Positions 56,501 to 64,000 of a DNA stretch of 64,000 nt are shown here, one piece after another. Where the stretch lies: the NCBI RefSeq assembly GCF_022132145.1, contig NZ_JAJISP010000001.1, forward strand, positions 992,001-1,056,000, in the 5' to 3' direction. Under the pieces are notes generated by a model. That model saw nothing but the letters and a program-made list of their open reading frames with translations, was not told the origin of the DNA and did no database searches. This stretch comes from Pseudomonas sp. MMS21 TM103. Its GTDB lineage: Bacteria; Pseudomonadota; Gammaproteobacteria; Pseudomonadales; Pseudomonadaceae. Every line of letters begins with the position of its first letter. Position 1 is the first letter of the stretch. The translations under genes were made by a program, and so were the position numbers.

Positions 56501-58369
56501 ATGAGCGACTCTTCGCGGATCCAGTCTATGCTGCGCTCTCAGTCCTCTTGGGCCACTCGCTTGGCGCTGGCAGCCTTGCTCCTGGGCCTGTGCCTGGCCA
56601 GTCTGCTGCTTTGGCAGCGACTGCTGTCCGCTCAGCAGGAGCGTGTCGCCGAACGCGTCGACTACCAGGCGCGCGGTCTTGCCCGACAACTGGAAGCCAG
56701 CCTGCACGATCAGGTCGACGGCCTGCGCCGCATCGCCCTGCAATGGAATTACCGCGGGCGCATCCCGCTGGACGAATGGCTGCTCGACTGCCGCTTCTCG
56801 CTCGAGCGTTTCAAAGGCTACCAGGCGATCCAATGGCTCGACGCCGACCTGGCGATGCGCTGGATCGAGCCCCTGCAGGGCAACGAAGCGGCCCGGCAAT
56901 TCCGCCTGACCCCGGCCCACCCCAACTTCAACCTGGCCATTCGGGCCAAGGCCTCGGGCGAGCCCCGCTTCTCCAACAGCTTCGCCCTGCTCCAGGGCGG
57001 GCGCGGTTTCATTCTCTATACCCCGCTGTATATCCGCGACGCCCAGCAGGTGCGGGTATTCGACGGTTTCCTCCAAGGGGTGTTTCGCGTCGAGCGCCTG
57101 ATGGACGAATTGCTCATTCCGCTCGACAACGGGGACTTCAGCGCCTACCTGCTAGAAGCGGGCCGGCCAATCTACAGCCACGAACAGCCCGATGCCCTCG
57201 ACGCCCTGCAGCAGGAGGTGCCGCTTGACCTGTTGAACAACCAGAACTTTGCCCTGCGCCTGAAGCCCACCGAACAGTTGGTGCAACGACTGGCCACCCC
57301 CCTGCCGCAAGTCGTCCTCGGTGCCAGCCTGACCATCAGCGTGTTGATGGTCGCGGCCCTCGGTCTGGCGCTGGCCAATGCGCGGCGCGCCAGCGCTCTG
57401 CAAGCTGGCAACCGGCGCCTGAACGATGAACTGGAGCAGCGCGAACAGATCGAGCAAGTGCTGCGCGACAGCCGTGAACGCCTGCAACTGGTGCTCGACC
57501 TGACCGACTCCAGCCAAGACGGCCTGTTCATCATCGACCCGCAGAGCCGCGACATCCTGCACATGAACCAGGCCACCTACGGCAGCCTGGGCTACAGCGC
57601 AGAAGCCTTCCGCGCACTGCTCAAGCAGGATCCGGAACAGCTGCTGCCGGGCTACCACGACTGGCTGGAGAACGTGCGCCTGGCCCAACAGGACAAGCTG
57701 CCAGGCATCTTCCAGCAGAAGATGCTCCGGCACGACGGCAGTGAACAGGCTGCGGAAATCAGCGCACAACTGGTGCGGGTCAACGATCACGAATACCTGA
57801 TCGGGGTAACCCGCGACAATAGCCAGCGCCTGCAACTCGAAGCGCAGCTGCAACGCCTGTCGCAGCAGGACGGTTTGACCGGCCTGTACAACCGACGCTT
57901 TTTCGACAGCCAACTCAATAGCGAGTGGCGCCGCCTGCGCCGTCAAGGCACTGCGCTGACCCTTCTGATGCTGGATATCGATTACTTCAAGAGCTACAAC
58001 GACCAACTTGGCCATCTGGCTGGCGACGATGCACTGCGCCAGGTTTCCGAGGTCCTGCACACGAGCCTGCAGCGCGAGGGCGACAGCGCCTGCCGCTACG
58101 GCGGCGAGGAGTTCGCCATCATCCTCGCCGATACTGGGCTGGAGGGCGGCCTGCATGTCGCCTATCGGGTTCAGCAACTACTCGAAGCGCTGAACCTCGC
58201 CCACCCGACCAACCCGCCGGGGCGCCTGACCCTGAGCATCGGCGTGGCGGTTGTCGAACCAGGCAGCGGTGAGTCGCCAGACCTGCTGGTCGCACACTGC
58301 GACCAGGCGCTTTACCGCGCCAAGCACGAGGGCCGCAACCGCATCTGCGTCTGGCAGGGCGAGGCATGA
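56501..58369 (+). CDS. Membrane diguanylate cyclase (CHASE-PAS-GGDEF)
   Basis: A 622-aa membrane sensor that makes cyclic di-GMP. It has a first transmembrane helix (about residues 19-39), a periplasmic CHASE-type domain (to about 260), a second helix (about 267-290), a PAS domain, and a C-terminal GGDEF domain. The active site is GGEEF at residues 534-538, and the inhibitory I-site RxxD (REGD) lies 5 residues before it. ATG at 56501 or 56528 are both possible. The signal sensed is unknown. Confidence 0.9.
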   Translation: MSDSSRIQSMLRSQSSWATRLALAALLLGLCLASLLLWQRLLSAQQERVAERVDYQARGLARQLEASLHDQVDGLRRIALQWNYRGRIPLDEWLLDCRFSLERFKGYQAIQWLDADLAMRWIEPLQGNEAARQFRLTPAHPNFNLAIRAKASGEPRFSNSFALLQGGRGFILYTPLYIRDAQQVRVFDGFLQGVFRVERLMDELLIPLDNGDFSAYLLEAGRPIYSHEQPDALDALQQEVPLDLLNNQNFALRLKPTEQLVQRLATPLPQVVLGASLTISVLMVAALGLALANARRASALQAGNRRLNDELEQREQIEQVLRDSRERLQLVLDLTDSSQDGLFIIDPQSRDILHMNQATYGSLGYSAEAFRALLKQDPEQLLPGYHDWLENVRLAQQDKLPGIFQQKMLRHDGSEQAAEISAQLVRVNDHEYLIGVTRDNSQRLQLEAQLQRLSQQDGLTGLYNRRFFDSQLNSEWRRLRRQGTALTLLMLDIDYFKSYNDQLGHLAGDDALRQVSEVLHTSLQREGDSACRYGGEEFAIILADTGLEGGLHVAYRVQQLLEALNLAHPTNPPGRLTLSIGVAVVEPGSGESPDLLVAHCDQALYRAKHEGRNRICVWQGEA

Positions 58370-58459
58370 GGCTAGGTGTCCGACCCGCGAGTCCAACGCA
58401 CCCTATGCTCCCCCTTCAGCCGCAAAGCTGCAGCCGCGTGGCCGCCTTGCGCGCTGGCG

Positions 58460-58873
58460 TTACTGAATGATCAGGTTGTTGAACAGCAGGTCGTCCACCA
58501 GCGGCTGGCCTTCTTCCTGGGTGATGACGTCCTGCACCTGCTTGAGCGCTTCCTGGCGCAAGACCTCCTTGGCGCCGGCGGCAGCTATGCCCTCCTCGGT
58601 CTGCTGGGAAAACAGCATCACCAGCTGATTGCGAATCAGCGGCTCGTGGTGCTTGACCTTGGCCTCGGCTGCAGCACCGCTGACCCGCAGCGCGATGTCC
58701 GCCTTGTAGAACTTGAGCTTGGGTCCCGAACCGAAATTACCCACCAACGCCGGCACCAGACTGACATAGGCAACCGTCGGCGGCGCGCCCTCTTCCGGTT
58801 CTTTCTCCGCTTCCTCGGCGAATGCCATCACAGGCAGGGACAGGGCCAACAACAGTGCGATCCAGACTTTCAC
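58460..58873 (-). CDS. FliL-like exported protein
   Basis: A 137-aa protein with a signal peptide (MKVWIALLLALSLPVMAFAEE when GTG is read as Met; first residues shown) and a FliL-like C-terminal domain, seen in KADIALRVSG...HHEPLIRNQLVMLFS and QEALKQVQDVI. It is not near flagellar genes, and the FliL-like annotation gives no function. It starts with GTG, supported by GGAGG upstream. It is convergent with the cyclase gene. Confidence 0.78.
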   Translation of the reverse strand: MKVWIALLLALSLPVMAFAEEAEKEPEEGAPPTVAYVSLVPALVGNFGSGPKLKFYKADIALRVSGAAAEAKVKHHEPLIRNQLVMLFSQQTEEGIAAAGAKEVLRQEALKQVQDVITQEEGQPLVDDLLFNNLIIQ

Positions 58874-59050
58874 AGGGGGTAATCCTCCACAGGGGCGCCT
58901 AGCATAGCCATAGCCGGGCCGCAGCCCAACCCCTGGCGCGCGTGAAACAGCCCCCATACTTATGCCGCGCCATCAGACACGACCATGCTCGTTGACCGAG
59001 CGCCCCCCCCCTCTACACTGCAAAACCATCATCCGCAGAGGAAACGCCCG

Positions 59051-60028
59051 ATGAAAGCCATGCTGTGCAAAGCCTTCGGCCCCGCCGAAACCCTGGTACT
59101 GGAAGAAGTCGCCAGCCCCGAAGCGAAGGCCAACGAAATCCTCCTCGAGGTGCATGCGGCCGGGGTCAACTTCCCCGACACCCTGATCATCGAGGGCAAA
59201 TACCAGTTCAAGCCGCCCTTCCCCTTCTCCCCCGGCGGCGAAGCGGCAGGTGTGGTGGCGGCGGTGGGCGAGAAGGTCAGCCACCTGAAAGTCGGGGACC
59301 GGGTGATGGCCCTGACCGGCTGGGGTAGCTTTGCCGAACAAGTCGCGGTACCGGGCTACAACGTCATACCGATCCCGCCGAGCATGGACTTCACCAGCGC
59401 CGCCGCCTTCGGCATGACCTATGGCACCTCGATGCACGCGCTCAAACAGCGCGCCAACCTGCAACCGGGAGAAACCCTGCTGGTGCTTGGCGCCTCCGGT
59501 GGCGTCGGCCTGGCGGCGGTGGAAATCGGCAAGGTCATGGGCGCCCGGGTGATTGCCGCGGCGAGCAGCGCAGAGAAGCTGGCCGTGGCCAAGGCCGCTG
59601 GCGCCGACGAGCTGATCAACTACAACGACAGCAACCTGAAAGATGAAATCAAGCGCCTGACCGGCGGCAAGGGTGCCGACGTGATTTACGATCCGGTGGG
59701 TGGCGACCTGTTCGATCAGGCCGTCCGCAGCATCGCCTGGAATGGCCGCCTGCTGGTGGTCGGCTTTGCCAGCGGACGCATCCCCGAACTGCCGGTCAAC
59801 CTGGCCCTGCTCAAGGGTGCCGCCGTGGTCGGGGTATTCTGGGGCTCTTTCGCCCAGCGCCAGCCGCAGGACAACGCCGCCAACTTCCAACAGCTGTTTG
59901 CCTGGCATGCCGAGGGCAAGCTCAAGCCGCTGGTCTCGCAAACCTTCCCGCTGGAGCAGGCCGCCCAAGCGATCGACACCCTCGGCCAGCGCAAGGCCGT
60001 GGGCAAGGTGGTGGTCAAGGTTCGCTGA
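59051..60028 (+). CDS. NADPH:quinone oxidoreductase-type MDR family protein
   Basis: A 325-aa medium-chain dehydrogenase/reductase of the quinone oxidoreductase group. It has the N-terminal GroES-like half (MKAMLCKAFGPAETLVLEEV start) and the NADPH-binding LGASGGVGLAAVEIGKVMGA region. No structural zinc ligands are visible, as expected for the group. Substrate unknown. The ATG at 59051 follows GAGGAAACGCCCG. Confidence 0.92.
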   Translation: MKAMLCKAFGPAETLVLEEVASPEAKANEILLEVHAAGVNFPDTLIIEGKYQFKPPFPFSPGGEAAGVVAAVGEKVSHLKVGDRVMALTGWGSFAEQVAVPGYNVIPIPPSMDFTSAAAFGMTYGTSMHALKQRANLQPGETLLVLGASGGVGLAAVEIGKVMGARVIAAASSAEKLAVAKAAGADELINYNDSNLKDEIKRLTGGKGADVIYDPVGGDLFDQAVRSIAWNGRLLVVGFASGRIPELPVNLALLKGAAVVGVFWGSFAQRQPQDNAANFQQLFAWHAEGKLKPLVSQTFPLEQAAQAIDTLGQRKAVGKVVVKVR

Positions 60029-60039
60029 GCCGGTAGCCG

Positions 60040-60103
60040 GTAGGGTGCGCCGTGCGCACCATCAGCCCCACGCAGGAATATCGGTGCGCGCAGCGCACCC
60101 TAC
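60040..60103. repeat. 21-bp inverted repeat between convergent genes
   Basis: Arms at 60040-60060 and 60083-60103 pair at about 19 of 21 positions around a 22-base loop. The ends read GTAGGGTGCGC and GCGCACCCTAC. This type of GTAGGGTGCGC element is common in Pseudomonas intergenic regions. It may also act as a transcription barrier between the convergent genes. Confidence 0.75.
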
Positions 60104-60143
60104 GGAAAAGCCGCCCTCAGGCGGACATTCTCATGGGCGTCAA

Positions 60144-61112
60144 TCAGCCCCTGGGCGCGTAGGCGAAAACGTCGGCGCGCATCTGCCGGGCATCCATGCC
60201 GGCTTCGACCAGGGCATCGAGGGTCGCGTAGACCATGCTCGGCGAGCCACTGGCATACACGTGCAATGGCTTGAGGTCGGCGAAGTCCTCGCGCACCGCC
60301 TCGTGCAACAGGCCGCAACGGCCCTGCCAGTCACACCGATCGCTGACCACCTGATGCAGAAACAGGTTCGGTAACGACTGCCACTCGGCCCAGCAGGGCA
60401 GCTCATAGAAATCTTCCGGCCGACGCGCGCCCCAGTACAAGTGCACGGGGTGGGGAAAGCCAGCCGCGCGGCAGTGCTCGATCAGGCTGCGCATCTGCGC
60501 CATGCCGGTACCGGCGGCGATCAAGACCAACGGACCGGCCGGCAACTCGGCCAGGTGGGTGTCGCCAAACGGCATCTGTATCTGGGCGAAGCCCTGCCCG
60601 CGCAGGTGCTCGATGACCGCGATACTGGACGGGTCACGCGCCAGAATATGCAATTCCAGCTCACGTCCGGACTGCGGCGCCGACGCCAGGGAAAAGGCCG
60701 CGTACTCACCCTCCGCCCGTTGCAGCAGCAGATACTGGCCCGCGTGATAACGCGGCAACTTGCCCGCCGGTGCACGCAGGCGCACCCGGAACACGTCGCC
60801 ACCGGCGTCGTGGCATTCGATCAGCTGGCAGTTCAACTCGCGCACCGGCAGTTCGCCAGGGGCCAGCACGCCATCCCAGAGCAGCACACACTCCTGCTCG
60901 GGCTCGGCCAGGCAGGCGAAAACCTCGCCATGCTCATGGATTTGGCCCGCCTGACGCACCCTACCGTTGACCAGCAGGGCCGCACAAATATGACAGTTGC
61001 CATTGCGACAGCTCTGCGGGCAGTCATAACCGAGCCGGCGCGCCGCATCGAGGATGCGCTCGCCACGCTCGACTTCGAGCACGGCACCTGAGGGTTGCAG
61101 AGTAACTTTCAT
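60144..61112 (-). CDS. Ferredoxin-type NAD(P)H reductase (AscD/Fre-like)
   Basis: A 322-aa reductase with an N-terminal plant-type [2Fe-2S] ferredoxin domain (CRNGNCHIC, with the first Cys group CPQSC before it and FAC later), then FAD-binding (AFSLASAP) and NAD-binding (IAAGTGMAQMRS) domains. Automated annotation often calls it CDP-6-deoxy-glucoseen reductase; that activity is unlikely here. It follows ubiD on the same strand, with about 100 bases between them, and may supply electrons to a redox step there. The ATG at 61112 begins MKVTLQPSG; the longer frame overlaps ubiD. Confidence 0.9.
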   Translation of the reverse strand: MKVTLQPSGAVLEVERGERILDAARRLGYDCPQSCRNGNCHICAALLVNGRVRQAGQIHEHGEVFACLAEPEQECVLLWDGVLAPGELPVRELNCQLIECHDAGGDVFRVRLRAPAGKLPRYHAGQYLLLQRAEGEYAAFSLASAPQSGRELELHILARDPSSIAVIEHLRGQGFAQIQMPFGDTHLAELPAGPLVLIAAGTGMAQMRSLIEHCRAAGFPHPVHLYWGARRPEDFYELPCWAEWQSLPNLFLHQVVSDRCDWQGRCGLLHEAVREDFADLKPLHVYASGSPSMVYATLDALVEAGMDARQMRADVFAYAPRG

Positions 61113-61212
61113 AGCATTTTCAATCCAAAGCACAAACCCGCGGCCTTGCCCGGGTTGCGCGCGCATTGCAGTAAGCGCGGCCGCAGTCGCGCGGATATCC
61201 AGCCACGCCGCA

Positions 61213-62679
61213 TCAGTCGATCCCCAGCTGAGCCCAAAGATCGTCGACCCGGCGCTTGACCGCCTCATCCTGAACGATCGCCCGACCCCATTCGCGGCTG
61301 GTTTCACCCGGCCACTTGTGGGTGGCGTCCAGGCCCATCTTGCTACCCAGACCGGATATCGGCGAGGCGAAATCCAGGTAATCGATCGGCGTGTTATCGA
61401 TCAGCACGGTATCGCGCTTGGGATCCATGCGTGTGGTGATGGCCCAGATCACATCATTCCAGTCGCGTGCATTGATGTCGTCGTCGGTGACTATGACAAA
61501 CTTGGTGTACATGAACTGGCGCAAAAACGACCAGACACCGAGCATTACCCGCTTGGCATGGCCGGGGTACTGTTTCTTGATGGTCACCACCGCCATGCGG
61601 TACGAGCACCCTTCGGGCGGCAGGTAGAAGTCGGTGATTTCCGGGAACTGCTTCTGCAGGATCGGCACGAACACCTCGTTCAGCGCCACGCCGAGGATCG
61701 CCGGCTCATCCGGCGGACGGCCGGTGTAGGTGCTGTGGTAGATCGGCTTCTGCCGGCGGGTGATGCGCTCGACGGTGAACACCGGGAAGCGGTCCACCTC
61801 GTTGTAGTAGCCGGTGTGGTCGCCATAAGGGCCCTCATCGGCCATCTCGCCGGGATGAATCACCCCTTCGAGGACGATCTCGGCGCTGGCCGGCACCTGC
61901 AGCTCACTGCCCCGGCACTTGACCAACTCGGTGCGGTGGCCGCGCAGCAATCCGGCGAAGGCGTACTCGGACAGACTATCCGGCACCGGGGTGACCGCAC
62001 CGAGGATGGTCGCCGGATCGGCGCCCAGGGCCACGGCCACCGGGTAAGGGCGATCCGGGTACTTCTCGCACCAGTCACGGAAGTCCAGAGCACCACCGCG
62101 ATGGCTGAGCCAGCGCATGATCAGCTTATTGCGACCGATCACCTGCTGGCGATAGATCCCGAGGTTCTGCCGCTCCTTGTTTGGCCCCTTGGTGATGGTC
62201 AGGCCCCAGGTGATCAGCGGACCGACATCGCCCGGCCAGCAGGTCTGCACCGGCAACTTGCCGAGGTCGACGTCATCGCCCTCCTCGATCACTTCCTGGC
62301 AGGGCGCGTCTTTCAGCACCTTGGGCGCCATGGCCAGCACCTTCCTGAAGATCGGCAGCTTGGACCAGGCGTCTTTCAGGCCTTTCGGCGGCTCCGGCTC
62401 CTTGAGAAAAGCCAGCAGCTTGCCGATCTCGCGCAGCTCGCTGACCTCTTCCGCGCCCATACCCAGGGCTACCCGCTTGGGCGTGCCGAACAGGTTACCG
62501 AGCACCGGCATGTCGAAGCCCGTGGGATTTTCGAACAGCAGCGCCGGGCCACCCTTGCGCAGGGTGCGGTCGCAGATTTCGGTCATTTCCAGCACGGGAG
62601 AAACCGGCGTCTGGATGCGTTTGAGTTCGCCGCGCTGTTCCAGTCCGCGGATAAAGTCGCGCAGGTCGCGATACTGCAT
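61213..62679 (-). CDS. ubiD: 4-hydroxy-3-polyprenylbenzoate decarboxylase
   Basis: Prenylated-FMN-dependent decarboxylase of ubiquinone synthesis. The 488-aa product begins [20 protein letters not shown] and has the conserved [20 protein letters not shown] segment (start near residue 172), with metal and prFMN ligands, and [20 protein letters not shown] with the conserved Glu residues. Length fits UbiD. It lies downstream of rho on the same strand, beyond the rho terminator. The prFMN synthase ubiX is not in the window. Confidence 0.96.
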   Translation of the reverse strand: MQYRDLRDFIRGLEQRGELKRIQTPVSPVLEMTEICDRTLRKGGPALLFENPTGFDMPVLGNLFGTPKRVALGMGAEEVSELREIGKLLAFLKEPEPPKGLKDAWSKLPIFRKVLAMAPKVLKDAPCQEVIEEGDDVDLGKLPVQTCWPGDVGPLITWGLTITKGPNKERQNLGIYRQQVIGRNKLIMRWLSHRGGALDFRDWCEKYPDRPYPVAVALGADPATILGAVTPVPDSLSEYAFAGLLRGHRTELVKCRGSELQVPASAEIVLEGVIHPGEMADEGPYGDHTGYYNEVDRFPVFTVERITRRQKPIYHSTYTGRPPDEPAILGVALNEVFVPILQKQFPEITDFYLPPEGCSYRMAVVTIKKQYPGHAKRVMLGVWSFLRQFMYTKFVIVTDDDINARDWNDVIWAITTRMDPKRDTVLIDNTPIDYLDFASPISGLGSKMGLDATHKWPGETSREWGRAIVQDEAVKRRVDDLWAQLGID

Positions 62680-62768
62680 GCAGGAGCCTCGTGTGGGGCG
62701 TTCCAGTCGGGGCGCAAAGTTTAGCGCCGAACTGGGTTATTCAGAAGGTTTGGCAGTGCGCAGACACA

Positions 62769-62796
62769 CAAAAGCCGGGTTTCCCCGGCTTTTTCG
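62769..62796 (-). terminator. Intrinsic terminator downstream of rho
   Basis: AAAAGCCGGG-TTTC-CCCGGCTTTTT is a strong hairpin with T tracts on both strands. It lies between the rho stop (62865) and the ubiD start (62679), and terminates rho transcription. Confidence 0.93.
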
Positions 62797-62864
62797 TAAC
62801 GGGCCGAACCAAGGTCGTAGTGAACGGAGGTCAGCCCGCAGTTAACGCGGCGCAGTCGATAGTC

Positions 62865-64000
<1,136 letters not shown>

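Overview
The window is a high-GC gammaproteobacterial chromosome segment. Gene content and order point to the genus Pseudomonas: proC-yggT-yggU, metX-metW, rdgB-hemW, trmB, thiG-thiS, mtgA, rpoH-ftsX-ftsE-ftsY, coaD-fdx, mutM, gcvT/gcvH, an Fe(III) ABC transporter, ubiH-pepP-ygfB, zapA-6S RNA-ygfA, ubiD and rho. Almost all of it is core chromosome with tight operons, ATGA/TGATG overlaps and ordinary ribosome binding sites. No tRNA, rRNA, CRISPR array, transposase or phage gene was seen.

Layout. 0-8.4 kb (+): proC, yggT, yggU, a dynamin-like GTPase, metX-metW, a DUF4426 protein, rdgB, hemW and a DUF3392 membrane protein. 8.5-19.7 kb: a DUF3175 gene, a decayed DUF1329 fragment, then an accessory module, then an intact DUF1329 gene. 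The module has two divergent arms around a LysR regulator. The minus arm holds lysR and a three-gene operon (uncharacterised 573-aa protein, DUF3726-like protein, TauE/SafE permease). The plus arm holds an aldehyde dehydrogenase, a variant M19 'dipeptidase', a divergent BCCT transporter and RidA. 20-28 kb (-): trmB, thiG-thiS, a DUF423 protein, mtgA (+), a membrane-anchored protein, rpoH and ftsX-ftsE-ftsY. 28.2-32.7 kb (+): an M16 peptidase pair, rsmD and a YheT-like hydrolase. 32.8-37.5 kb: a TetR regulator divergent from a coniferyl-type aldehyde dehydrogenase, a Tat lipoprotein and a GMC oxidoreductase. 37.6-40.2 kb (+): coaD, a ferredoxin and ggt. 40.3-44.6 kb (-): a Na/Pi symporter, a small membrane protein, an acyltransferase, mutM and gcvH. 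45-54 kb (-): gcvT, an iron transporter permease and binding protein, two ubiquinone-type hydroxylases around a DUF4442 protein, pepP and ygfB. 54.2-58.4 kb (+): a TIGR02449 protein, zapA, 6S RNA, ygfA, an EVE-domain protein and a CHASE-PAS-GGDEF cyclase, with an opposite-strand 43-aa gene. 58.5-64 kb: a FliL-like protein (-), a quinone oxidoreductase (+), a ferredoxin-type reductase, ubiD and 5'-truncated rho (-).

The region most likely to hold something undescribed is 9.2-18.1 kb. It sits between conserved core genes and is bracketed by two same-strand copies of the DUF1329 3' end, one intact and one decayed. Near-identical 17-bp inverted repeats lie at the lysR start and upstream of the 573-aa gene. 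A transporter, a dehydrogenase, a metal-site-deficient M19 protein, RidA and a possible sulfite exporter together suggest uptake and catabolism of a small zwitterionic, betaine-like or organosulfur compound. The substrate cannot be read from sequence. A second accessory-like module (32.8-37.5 kb) pairs a TetR operator inside a promoter with an apparently exported GMC oxidoreductase.
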